Shown: positions 1-9,381 of the stretch, in pieces
Layout: each line of letters opens with the position of its first letter
Numbering within the stretch: position 1 is the first letter of the stretch
Assembly: GCA_000697335.1 (NCBI GenBank)
Contig: JNEM01016252.1
Span: 1 to 14,969 of the forward strand
Direction: 5' to 3'
DNA: 14,969 bases
DNA from: Conidiobolus incongruus B7586
Lineage: Eukaryota > Entomophthoromycota > Entomophthoromycetes > Entomophthorales > Conidiobolaceae
Notes under the pieces: generated by a model
What the model was told of the DNA's origin: nothing
The model's database searches: none
What the model saw: the letters and a program-made list of their open reading frames with translations, nothing else
Translations under genes and position numbers: made by a program

Positions 1-1374
1 TCTTATATAGTTTTATAATTCATATTATATTTTTATAATATTATTATATATTCCTTTATTAACTAGTCTATAAATATACTTTTCATTATATTTATTAATA
101 TTTTAACTTATTAAAATATAAATTTAATTTTTTTAATTATTATTTTTATTAAACTTTATTATAATAAATTTGCTAATATTAATAATTTAATAGTTTTATC
201 AGTTCATTTATTTCTATTATAAAGTTAATTGATTTTTATTATAAAGTTAATATAAAAATATACTGTTTTAAAGAGAGATTCAAGTATTATAAAATTAATT
301 TGAAATATTAACTTTATAATTTTTTGATATATATATTATAATATAAGAAAAAAATAGATATATTTTGATATTAATATCCTTTTAACTTATAGAACAATAA
401 TTTATAAATTATTTTGATTAAATTTTAAGCTTTAATATATTAACCAATAGCTAATAGAATATAATCAAATATAATTAACTATTATCAAAAAGTATAGATA
501 AATTATATATTTAAATTGCAATTTATTTAATTAAGAATTGTTTAAGATACAAGTAAATATATAAGTAATTTTAATTTCATAACTTATTTTTATAGATTAG
601 TAAATATATAATTCAAAATTTTTTAATTTTTTACTTATTTTATATATATTTTTTTTATTGAAATTCAAAATATATTTAAAAAATTAGAAATTTAAAATTT
701 TCCCGTTTATTTTAAATTGTAATAATATTAAATAAACTATGTAAATTATCTTTAAATTAAAATAAAATATAGTTAATTTATATTTTTATATTTAATATTT
801 CAGAATTAATTAAATCTATAAATTATTTAAATTATAAATATCTAATATTTTGGATAAAAAAAAATAGGAAGTTTTTTAAATTCAGATTTTTTAAATATAA
901 AATAAATCTTAAGAGATTATTTTTATATAAATTATATACGAAAGTAAATATTATCATAATATATATATATTTAATTAAAATTTTTTTTATTATTTAAATA
1001 TTTTGAATTTAAAATCTATAGATAAATTTAACTATATATAAGCTAAATAATGATTATCAAAAGTTTTTTAATTTTATATCCTTTAAACATAATGATATAT
1101 ATATATATTAGAATAATCTAATAAATATAAATAACATATAAAAATGATATTCTATCTAAAATTACCATATATAATAAGGTTTATGATTTTCATACTAAAA
1201 GGCATATTATTTGATATTTATTAAAATATAAAAAATTAATTTTTATTGTTATTTTTTGATTCAATAATAAAATAACAAAATTTATTATCAAATATCTTTT
1301 TATTTTGCTAAAAAACTTTCAAATTAATTTAATATTAGTTATATAGACATATAATATATATTTATATTTATAAG

Positions 1375-1640
1375 CACAATAAAAAAAGGTTAGTGATATA
1401 ATACAAAGAAAGACTTGATATAAGTGTAGCGTGGCACAGAACATGGTGATATAACGTGAAATATAGTGTGAAAATATAAATAAAGTTTAATTAAGCTTCG
1501 AACTAGGATAAGTCACTGATATATTAGGACTTATATTAGGTAGCACCAATATCCTATAATATTAACAAAATATAGTCTCAATTTTAGAAATATTATAAAG
1601 GATAAAGAATAGTAAGAATTGAGAGGAAAAAAAGAAACCT
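1375..1640. other. GC-richer island inside the AT desert, unidentified
   Basis: This stretch has visibly more G and C than the surrounding 3 kb and includes words such as GTGTAGCGTGGCACAGAACATGG. It also repeats the short word TGATATA several times (near 1395, 1416, 1448 and 1517). No open frame of useful length and no RNA fold were recognised. It could be the remnant of an old insertion or gene worn down by AT-biased mutation, or an unknown non-coding RNA. The sequence alone does not decide. Confidence 0.25.
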
Positions 1641-3025
1641 AGTTTATTAGATAATTCAATGCTATTTATATAATTAATTTAGCTATAAAAGTATAAATTA
1701 ATCATATAATTTATAATTAATTGAATTATAAAGAAATATATATAAATATTTAGAGAATTAGTTTCTTAACAATATTCATATTTAGATTAATTAATAAAAA
1801 TATAAAATAAATATTTTATAATTTAATTTAAACCTAGAAAAAAAATATAATTATTATCAATAAATTATAATTATTAAGATATAACCAACAAATACAGGTT
1901 TTATAATAAAATCAAATAATTGATAAATATTAGATTCTTTTATATAATTTTTTACTTAAAAATAAGATATTTAAATTTATCTTTTTTGTAAATTTTAATA
2001 AAAAATATTTTGAATATAAATAAATATTAATTATTATAATATATTATAACTATATATAGTTTTTTTATTTAATAACTCAAGGAAAATCAATTAATAATAA
2101 ATTTATTTTGTTTTTTAAATAAAATAATTTTGAAATGATATTTTTATTATTAATCAAAAATGCCTATTATTTTATATAATAACTATAAAATATATTAAAT
2201 TAAAATTATAAAAATTTTTTATTTAATAAAATTAAAAAGAGTTATTATATCTAATATATTAATCAAATTATAATTTAGGTGTTTATAATTATTTTAAATA
2301 GTTAAAAAATCAGCTTACAAAAAAAACTCTTGTAAATATATTAAATTATTTCATAAAATATTAAGGTTCAATTTGTAATAAAAAATCTATATTTTAGATA
2401 TTAAAAGCTTATCAAAAGTATAGCAAGGTTATTAATAATTAAAAAATATTAATTTTATATTGTTTGATTAATTTTATATATTGTTTATTAATTTATTTAT
2501 TAAATTTGATTTCAAAATTATATCATTATATGATTTTTATATTAATAATAAAATTCATTCATAAGTTTTTGATAAAAAGAACAACTTTTTAGGTATACGT
2601 TTACTCAAAGTATGCCAAAAATTAATAATAATCAATCATAATATTAATTTTATTTTGTGTATTTATTTTTACATATTATATATTAAATTGTTTATTTTTT
2701 TCATTTGCAAAAAATTTCTATTACTTAAAATATAGGGTAATGATATATAAATGAACATTAATTTTCAACTTGAAAAATTTTTATATTAATTATATAGATA
2801 GTATAATTAATGATAATAATAATAATAATGCAATAATATTGAGCTCTATTAAGGTGGATCAGGGTATTTATACTGAGTAATTGTCAAATTTTTATCAATC
2901 ACATTAAATATTAGATAAATTTTGATATTTGGTAAAAATTTTAATGTTAATAAATTAAACAAAAAATATCCTATATTATAGTTTAGTGATGCTGAGTATT
3001 AATTACACAATAATAAATAAATATA

Positions 3026-3035
3026 TTTATTTATT
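3026..3035 (-). promoter_or_regulatory. polyadenylation signals of the aminotransferase gene
   Basis: On the minus strand two overlapping AATAAA words lie only 6-17 bases beyond the TAA stop of the aminotransferase gene. They are good candidates for its poly(A) signal, although AATAAA is not rare in DNA this AT-rich. Confidence 0.4.
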
Positions 3036-3040
3036 CATAA

Positions 3041-4270
3041 TTACAACTTATTATTCAATACAAATTGATCCAAATGCTCATCGAGAGTTTGTTTGACGAC
3101 CTTACCAGCTTGAATAAAGTGATCCAAATTCAAGAATAATTGAGCACTCAATCGTAAATAATACTTATCTTTGAATTGGAAAACTCTTAACCTGATATTA
3201 TGATTTTTAAGGATATATTGCTCCAATAATGAGGGAAAATTTGGCACAACCTCTTGGTCAATAGGCAATAATATATTGCTCATAAATCCTAATTGCGAAT
3301 CTTGGCCCAGTACTTGGGTGCCTAGAATTTGAGCTACTTTTTTGCCTCCCAATAAGGCTAATGTGTGATTATATTCATAAATAAGGTCATCACCTACACT
3401 TTCGCGATATTCCAAAGCGCTGCGGGATGAGAACCATTTTGAAAAATCGACAGGTCCTGACCATTGGAACTTGGCATGTAAAGTATCTGCTTTATAACCA
3501 TATGTAGCTATTAAATTTTCAACTTTAGAGACATGTTCGGGCTTCACGTAGAGAAGAGCTTGACCTCTGAACCCAAAACCCCACTTATGAATATTAGTAA
3601 TGAGGAAATCAGGTTGAAGTGATTCGATATCCAATTTGATCTGCCCAAAAGCGTGAGCAGCATCGACCAAAGCAAGACTGCCGTGCTGTTGTACCAATTT
3701 GGTAATCCTTTCGTAGGGGTGGATAATTGCAGGTAGAGAACTGACAGCATCGATAATTGCGAGCTTTACATTTTTACCTCTAGCTTCGATATTGTTAATT
3801 GCATTTTCAAATAACTTATATAGTCCATCGTCGTCCAAGAAATCAAAGTCCACTTCGACTACTTCAATCCCTATAGTTTCTTTCAGTTTTCTGAGAAGAT
3901 GATGCTTGATGCCAGTGTATGTAATGTTGGAAACTAGGATTACGTCACCCTTCTTCAGTCCGATACTCTCGAGGATGTGAGCTACTCCCACCGTAGTATT
4001 TTCGACATAGACGACATCCTCGGCCTTAGCTCCAATATAGTTGGCCAAAGGAGCAATAGTTTCAGTGATAAGGTCCTTCAATTTGTCGGCAACGTAGAGA
4101 TCAGGATGGGATTCGATCTTATTTAACCATTCCACCCTACGATCCCTCACCAACTTAGGCACGACACCATAAGCTCCAGTATTCAAATGCACAAGACCTT
4201 CCTCAATGAGGAAATCTTGGGGACGATATAATTTTGAATTGATTTCAATGGAATTAGCTCTTAATGACAT
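3041..4270 (-). CDS. PLP-dependent class V aminotransferase-fold enzyme (isopenicillin N epimerase / Egt2-like)
   Basis: Intact single-exon gene of 409 residues. I start it at the ATG at 4270-4268 (MSLRAN); the frame runs a little further upstream but without an earlier ATG. Family hallmarks, in order: LNTGAYG near residue 29, ENTTVG at 90-95 (cofactor-phosphate loop), DAAHAFGQ at 203-210 with the Asp that pairs with the pyridine nitrogen and the His stacking on the PLP ring, and NIHKW with Schiff-base Lys229. RLSAQLF follows with Arg373, the expected substrate-carboxylate anchor. Length and motif order fit the epimerase-like/cysteine-desulfurase-like branch, which in fungi includes the ergothioneine C-S lyase Egt2. 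The exact substrate is not decided here. A position where relatives usually have Gly-Thr reads Gly-Pro (272-273). No signal peptide, so probably cytosolic. No neighbour shares an obvious pathway. Confidence 0.9.
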   Translation of the reverse strand: MSLRANSIEINSKLYRPQDFLIEEGLVHLNTGAYGVVPKLVRDRRVEWLNKIESHPDLYVADKLKDLITETIAPLANYIGAKAEDVVYVENTTVGVAHILESIGLKKGDVILVSNITYTGIKHHLLRKLKETIGIEVVEVDFDFLDDDGLYKLFENAINNIEARGKNVKLAIIDAVSSLPAIIHPYERITKLVQQHGSLALVDAAHAFGQIKLDIESLQPDFLITNIHKWGFGFRGQALLYVKPEHVSKVENLIATYGYKADTLHAKFQWSGPVDFSKWFSSRSALEYRESVGDDLIYEYNHTLALLGGKKVAQILGTQVLGQDSQLGFMSNILLPIDQEVVPNFPSLLEQYILKNHNIRLRVFQFKDKYYLRLSAQLFLNLDHFIQAGKVVKQTLDEHLDQFVLNNKL

Positions 4271-5779
4271 CTTCAATATTAGTTTTTGTTTAGATTTTTA
4301 TGACTTGTTGACTGTTAATATATCAACTTTGAACATTATATCAATACTATGGGATATTATATTCCAATGAATATAAAATACCGCGAAAAAGTATTACAAA
4401 TCAAAAAATATTAATTTAGTCAGATAACTAGAGTTTGAAAACCATCTGATATGGTAATAATGTCAGTATCATTTACAAATTTATTTAACGGATATATTTT
4501 TTATCATGTGTTATTAAAAATCTTGTTTATTAGGGAAATTTTTTGAGGGTTTTAAAAATTTAATTCACTGCATACTAATTTAAATTTTAATAGTTCTTGT
4601 TATAGTTTTTGGATAAATTATATCAAACTATTTGTTTTTTCAGTTTAAGCTGAGACAGTCTTCTAAATCAATAGTTTATAATGAATCGATTCTGATTTAT
4701 AAAGATATTGGAAGCATTACTCATTCAATTGTAGGTTGTACTAATTAAATATTTCAGAATGGAGCAATTTTTTCCAAGGGTAATTATTCAATTGACCACT
4801 CTAAACTTTAAGAATAATAGATTATTATCACATCATTTTTTATATCAGATAAAAGCTTTAATTTTATTTTTAACCATCTTTAGTAATTTTTAAATAATTC
4901 ATTAATTTATAATAAAATTTGATTATTAAAGAATAAATTTTATTAAATTGAATATAGAATTTTTTATAATTAATAAAAATTATAAGAAAATTTGATAAAT
5001 TTAATTGAATATTTCTTAATTAGGAATTTAAACCGAAATTAAGTAATATATTTAGAAAATATTCTCATATTCTTAAACTTAAATTAATTTTTGGTTATAA
5101 AAAACACTTTTTAAGATAATCAATAGATTAAATATATAATATAATATTAATTTCATATTGGATTCATTTGAATTATTCAAATGTTTCTTTTTTTAATAAA
5201 AATTCTCAAATATCAATTTTTTTTCAAAATCAAAATTAATTTGAAAGATAATAATTAATTAGCTTTTATTAATTTCAACCATATAAAGAATGTTGGAAAA
5301 ATATATATTTATAACAATATTAAAATACAAAAATGTTAATTAAGTTTGAAAATATTAAAAAAATATTATTCCCAAAATTTAGCCTAATTATGTAAAATAT
5401 TCATCTGAAAGTAGAAAGTGTAAACTTCAATAAATTGAATATAGAAATTAAATAAATTTTCAAAATTAATAATGGATTGAGTGAATAATGTAATATTTTA
5501 TAAATTTATTAATAAAAATAGATAATGCAATCTAATAATTGAAAATTTAAATATGAATAAAATACTAGAATATCAAAATTAATCTAAGGATATCAGTTGA
5601 GTAGGCTTATATAAGTTGAAGTAATATTTTAATGTGATATTTTATGTCATGCACAAAATTGAAATTGTGTCATTTTCAACTAGAATCCAAATACTTTTTT
5701 TATTTAATCAAATGCAATTATCACATATTGATATAAAAAATTTTAGTTATGATCTAGTTATAAGATTAAGTAAAGAATA
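4271..5779. other. AT-rich spacer with the aminotransferase upstream region
   Basis: No gene supported. The first part is the 5' flank of the minus-strand aminotransferase. Read on that strand, a TATA-like GATATATTAAC lies about 45-55 bases upstream of the ATG. Further up is a GC-rich word in an AT context, TTTTTCGCGGT (near 4380-4390), which resembles the E2F/MBF-type TTCGCG core; this assignment is weak. The remainder, to the inverted-repeat arm at 5780, is low-GC DNA without recognisable structure. Confidence 0.5.
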
Positions 5780-6437
5780 ATTTATTAAATATTTGGTAAC
5801 TTTAATAGTAACCGGTAGATGCTGGAATGTACCAAGAAGATCCTGCTTGAGCAGAGTTGGCGAAGGAGGAATGGGTTTGAGTGCTACTGCCACCTTGAGA
5901 CACTTGCTGATTGTTGTAACTGAATCCTTTGACACCTTGAGTGACGAAGCTGCCAGTAACCGAGCTTCCAGAGTTTTCCGAATTGGTGAAAGTGTTCTGA
6001 GATCCTCCAATGGTAGATGATTGGCCTGAGCTGCTAGGTCCATAGGAATTGTAGGAATCATAGGATGGAGTATTGGTAGTAGAACTGTATTGGGTGTGAG
6101 ATCCTCCAATGGTATTGGAAGTAGAAGCTTGATTGCTGTAGTTGGTCCCTTGGCTTCCGTAGTGAGTGATCTCTTGACCAAAGTTGCTGGCAGTACCAGA
6201 GTGCACTTCCTGATCCCAAGTGCTAGTATAGCCGGAGGATGCTTGAGAGGATGATGTGCTTCCCCATTGAGCGGCGCCTTTAGGAGGAGTGATGGGAGTG
6301 TAGGTGGAAGAGACGGGAGCGGCACCAAATGAACCATAGGTTTGAGGAGCGGCTGCTAAAGAAGCGATGCAAGCAATAATAAAAGTGGCAGAGATCATTT
6401 CGAATGAATTAAATTAAATTAATTTACTAAATTATTA
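5780..6437 (-). repeat. Left arm of a 658/659-bp inverted repeat
   Basis: The reverse complement of this segment matches 8723-9381. The 597-bp coding part is identical base for base in my comparison. The only difference I found is one extra T in a T-rich run in the 5' leader of the right copy. Homology stops sharply on both sides: outward, about 22 bases beyond the stop codon, and inward, about 40 bases upstream of the ATG. The duplicated unit is therefore little more than one gene with its short leader and poly(A) signal. Confidence 0.95.
5802..6398 (-). CDS. Secreted Ser/Thr/Gly-rich protein, twin copy A
   Basis: Complete 198-residue gene on the minus strand, identical in DNA and protein to the plus-strand copy at 8763-9359. 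An N-terminal hydrophobic stretch (ISATFIIACIASLAAA) is a typical secretion signal, with cleavage likely around residues 15-18. The mature part is low complexity: about 45 Ser, 25 Thr and 23 Gly of 198, many Asn, Gln and Tyr, only two Lys, and the only Cys lies inside the signal. There is no second hydrophobic segment, so no membrane or GPI anchor is evident. I recognise no domain; an extracellular, cell-wall, spore-coat or adhesive role is an inference from composition. The start has A at -3. An AATAAA follows the stop. This copy has its own promoter region, unlike that of copy B. Confidence 0.8.
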   Translation of the reverse strand: MISATFIIACIASLAAAPQTYGSFGAAPVSSTYTPITPPKGAAQWGSTSSSQASSGYTSTWDQEVHSGTASNFGQEITHYGSQGTNYSNQASTSNTIGGSHTQYSSTTNTPSYDSYNSYGPSSSGQSSTIGGSQNTFTNSENSGSSVTGSFVTQGVKGFSYNNQQVSQGGSSTQTHSSFANSAQAGSSWYIPASTGYY

Positions 6438-6469
6438 GTTCTCGGCTTAACTGTGTACTATGCAACTAG

Positions 6470-6477
6470 TTTATATG
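6470..6477 (-). promoter_or_regulatory. Candidate TATA element of twin copy A
   Basis: On the minus strand the word CATATAAA lies about 75 bases upstream of the copy A start codon, just outside the duplicated arm. An AGGGGT word is found further up at 6535-6540. TATA-like words are common in this background, so position is the main support. Confidence 0.4.
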
Positions 6478-7682
6478 TTATTGTGAACTCTAGTTGAATG
6501 AATAATAATATAGTATAGAACATAATCAAAGTTTAGGGGTGAATCTCTTCAAACAACCATAATTCAAAATTTGAGGGAAATCAATTTGTTGTCATAAATA
6601 TTCCAAAGATATAGGCCTTTCAATTTGAAACAACATCTGGATTTAGTTATTATAATATAAAAATTCTTGCAAATCTCCAAATCAAATTATCTGAAAAAAT
6701 ATTATATTTGATTGGATTAAATTCTGCCTTGATAAATGCAGCTTGCTTCTTGTATGCAGGTTACTCAGGATCCCTGTCCATTAATATATTATATTAAGAA
6801 CGTTTTTAGAAAAATTTAATTACTATTAATTTCAATGATACAAGTTAAAACATTGATAACCTTCTAAATTGTTAACTTGGCAATTATTTCAAGTTTTTTA
6901 GGAATATAATTGAAATTTAATTATAAAATATTTGATTGTTTATTGTTGAATTGTAAAATATTGTCCTATTGGTCAATATTGTTAAAATGAATAAGCTATA
7001 AAATTAATTACCCCTGATTAATTGATTTTGAAATGTATATCAATTAATTCTATTTAATTATTTTACTAAAACTTAAACATTATATAAAATAATGCCCTTT
7101 ATATTACTCTTATATGTAAAATAAAAGAAATATTTTCACTCTAAAATCATTCTTTATGTAAACATGTTTTATTTAATATTGTTAATTATTTTATACAAGT
7201 TTATAATTTAGAAAAATAAAAGTTTCAATGATTATATCAATTATAAATGAAATTTTTTACAGGTTCGAAAAGTTATCATTATGAACAATTATTCATTTGC
7301 CAACTATAGCGTAACTGAGATAGAAATTTTTAAAGTTTAGTATTAATAAAAATGGTAAATTATATTTTTGGCAATCTTATTCAAATTTATTATTAATTGT
7401 AGAATTTGATGTTTATTGGATAAAATAGAGTTAAGTGTATATGGGAATAAGATGTTGAATGTTCCAAAATTTGTTGCAGTTACCCTATATTAATGTTTAT
7501 TGATCAAATATATATATTAGTTGACTTTAATATAATTGATAAATTAATAATAATTTAATTATTATATTACCACAAATTTAATACTTTTAATGATCAATTA
7601 ATTCAAAAAACTAGATATATTGCTGAATAAAAGATAATTTTTTTAAATATTATTTTACATTACAAAATTTTTTTAATATAGT

Positions 7683-7706
7683 ATTCATCCATTCATCCAT
7701 TCATTC
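7683..7706. repeat. Short tandem repeat, CATTCATC type
   Basis: Three near-tandem units built from ATTC and ATCC words (ATTCATCC repeated, then ATTCATTC) stand out from the surrounding AT-rich DNA. It is a simple microsatellite-like array with no evident function. Confidence 0.6.
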
Positions 7707-8363
7707 TTGTAAATAAATTCATAACAAAATCTTTAAATTAGTAGTTAAATGGATTGTTGGAATTAGAAAAATTAAATTTTTTCATAATAAATAGTAATAT
7801 GGATTAATTTGCAGTATTAAAAACTATATATTAAGAAAGAAATATCTAAAGACTATTTTTAATTTCAAAATATTGCTGACTTTTAAAACTGAGGATATAA
7901 AGATATATTTGAAAATAAGTAAAAGCTGTGGAATTGAAATATTGATTTGTAAATATCAATAATTACTCTTATTTTGCAACATATCAGTAAATAATTATTA
8001 AAATTAATTCTATTAATAAAAGGACAAATAAATTTTTAAAATTAATACTCTTATATGCTGAAAGTGAAATGTTTAATTTTAATTAGGCATTGGTTAAATT
8101 CTTAATATTGGAAATCACATTATGTTTTATTCCAATGTCACAATATTTTGAATATAATTTTATAATTGATTTAGGGGATAATGAAATGATTTTGATAAGT
8201 TTGATAATATTCTCAAATCAAAAAGAATCACTGTCAGAATCAAGTTATTAATAACTCAATAGATATTATTATATATATTTGTTTATTATGATAATGATTA
8301 AGTTCATATTTATCAATCCCAATAAGCTAGATGTGAATTAAAAATTTATTTATTAACGTGTAT

Positions 8364-8580
8364 AGGGGTAAATACTTAAAACTTTACCAATGCTCGTTCG
8401 ATTTAAGCCAAATCGACCAAATCGTCAATTTGTTTTGGATGCATTTTGTTTAATTAAGCACTTGCTAAATTCTAGTAAATATTTGGGTAAGCCCCCCATT
8501 CATTAAACCATCCACGCTATTCACTAATTTTCATTCAAATTATTTGGCAAATTTGTGCCAATAATATAACTCTTATAGAA
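8364..8580 (+). promoter_or_regulatory. Complex upstream region of twin copy B with repeated CCAAATCG boxes
   Basis: This patch is noticeably richer in GC than the rest of the spacer. It holds an AGGGG word (8364-8368) and a 7-bp perfect inverted repeat, TCGATTT/AAATCGA, with a 5-base loop (8398-8416). Two head-to-tail 9-mers overlap its right half, CCAAATCGA and CCAAATCGT (8408-8425). These look like protein-binding sites for an upstream activating region about 340-400 bases before the start codon. A 38-codon open frame (8390-8506, starting MLVRFKPNRP) also covers the patch. It includes a GTAAG word at 8487 and a CTTATAG acceptor-like word ending at 8578, so a tiny upstream transcript is possible but unproven. 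Confidence 0.3.
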
Positions 8581-8665
8581 TTTATCCTCGACATCTCCTT
8601 AAACGTATTATAAATGTATCAGACGATGAAGAACATATATTTTCAACATTATTTTATACACTCGT

Positions 8666-8675
8666 TATATAAAAA
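8666..8675 (+). promoter_or_regulatory. Candidate TATA box of twin copy B
   Basis: TATATAAAAA about 90 bases upstream of the copy B start codon, followed by a C/A-rich stretch typical of a transcription start region. It lies outside the duplicated arm, so copy A does not have it. Confidence 0.55.
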
Positions 8676-8762
8676 TATACCCATCGAACAAACATAAATC
8701 AATATCCTAATATTAATTCATATAATAATTTAGTAAATTTAATTTAATTTAATTCATTCGAA

Positions 8763-9359
8763 ATGATCTCTGCCACTTTTATTATTGCTTGCATCGCTTC
8801 TTTAGCAGCCGCTCCTCAAACCTATGGTTCATTTGGTGCCGCTCCCGTCTCTTCCACCTACACTCCCATCACTCCTCCTAAAGGCGCCGCTCAATGGGGA
8901 AGCACATCATCCTCTCAAGCATCCTCCGGCTATACTAGCACTTGGGATCAGGAAGTGCACTCTGGTACTGCCAGCAACTTTGGTCAAGAGATCACTCACT
9001 ACGGAAGCCAAGGGACCAACTACAGCAATCAAGCTTCTACTTCCAATACCATTGGAGGATCTCACACCCAATACAGTTCTACTACCAATACTCCATCCTA
9101 TGATTCCTACAATTCCTATGGACCTAGCAGCTCAGGCCAATCATCTACCATTGGAGGATCTCAGAACACTTTCACCAATTCGGAAAACTCTGGAAGCTCG
9201 GTTACTGGCAGCTTCGTCACTCAAGGTGTCAAAGGATTCAGTTACAACAATCAGCAAGTGTCTCAAGGTGGCAGTAGCACTCAAACCCATTCCTCCTTCG
9301 CCAACTCTGCTCAAGCAGGATCTTCTTGGTACATTCCAGCATCTACCGGTTACTATTAA
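8763..9359 (+). CDS. Secreted Ser/Thr/Gly-rich protein, twin copy B
   Basis: Plus-strand twin of the gene at 5802-6398, with the same 198 residues: signal peptide, low-complexity Ser/Thr/Gly/Asn/Gln/Tyr body and the aromatic end WYIPASTGYY. The body contains an internal duplication. An 18-bp word coding TIGGS and its surroundings occurs at 9047-9064 and again at 9146-9163, exactly 33 codons apart. No catalytic motif, cysteine framework or anchor is visible; I do not recognise the family. A candidate TATA box (8666) and upstream boxes (8364-8425) precede it, and AATAAA lies 16 bases past the stop. The coding sequence is far richer in GC than its flanks. Decayed relatives of its C-terminal third lie at 13122-13570, so this is a local multicopy family. 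Confidence 0.85.
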   Translation: MISATFIIACIASLAAAPQTYGSFGAAPVSSTYTPITPPKGAAQWGSTSSSQASSGYTSTWDQEVHSGTASNFGQEITHYGSQGTNYSNQASTSNTIGGSHTQYSSTTNTPSYDSYNSYGPSSSGQSSTIGGSQNTFTNSENSGSSVTGSFVTQGVKGFSYNNQQVSQGGSSTQTHSSFANSAQAGSSWYIPASTGYY

Positions 9360-9374
9360 AGTTACCAAATATTT

Positions 9375-9380
9375 AATAAA
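9375..9380 (+). promoter_or_regulatory. Poly(A) signal of twin copy B
   Basis: AATAAA 16 bases after the stop codon, the last recognisable part of the duplicated arm. The mirror word at 5781-5786 serves copy A. Confidence 0.5.
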
Positions 9381-9381
9381 T

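Larger units (their letters stand above)
1..3040. other. AT-rich gene-free region
   Basis: About 3 kb of extremely AT-rich DNA (by eye near 10-15% GC) with stops in every frame and no coding stretch I can support. It contains short runs of TA and AAT repeats (for example an AAT-type microsatellite at about 2811-2829). A clearly less AT-rich island lies at about 1375-1640 and a smaller one at about 2840-2890. No tRNA, rRNA or terminal inverted repeat was recognised. The last 40 bases act as the 3' flank of the minus-strand aminotransferase gene. Confidence 0.8.
6438..8722. other. Unique spacer between the divergent twin genes
   Basis: This 2,285-bp stretch separates the 5' ends of the two identical genes and must contain both promoters. 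Its two halves show no inverted similarity that I can see, so the twins do not share upstream control DNA. Most of it is AT-rich and without coding potential. A short tandem array of CATTCATC-type units lies at about 7683-7706. A slightly GC-richer patch lies at 6725-6780, and the most complex part is 8360-8680, directly upstream of copy B. Confidence 0.7.
8723..9381 (+). repeat. Right arm of a 658/659-bp inverted repeat
   Basis: Mirror partner of 5780-6437. It includes about 40 bases of leader, the whole 198-codon gene with its stop, and the AATAAA-containing 3' end. Left and right flanks differ completely between the two arms. That argues against a simple assembly fold-back, which would normally extend through to a symmetric centre. 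Confidence 0.95.

Noticed and set aside
3544-3750. 68-codon open frame antisense to the aminotransferase
   Set aside because: It lies wholly inside a well-supported gene and has no recognisable features.
5747-6337. Long open frame overlapping twin copy A in another frame (and its mirror at 8824-9405), plus 75-codon antisense frames
   Set aside because: They start inside the secreted-protein gene, lack a signal or domain, and are expected by-products of its GC-richer, Ser/Thr/Gln-rich codons. The 198-codon frame has the better start, signal peptide and length. The alternative frame is kept only as a low-interest finding because it stays open in the relics.
7261-7330. tRNA B-box-like GGTTCGAA
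   Set aside because: No A box and no cloverleaf can be drawn around it.
5780-9381. DNA transposon with long terminal inverted repeats
   Set aside because: The arms are whole genes with leader and poly(A) signal. No transposase lies between them and no target duplication was seen at the outer edges.
5780-9381. Assembly fold-back artefact
   Set aside because: A fold-back normally gives symmetry through the centre. Here a 2,285-bp asymmetric spacer and unlike outer flanks bound the arms, and one leader base differs. Long reads would still be the proof.
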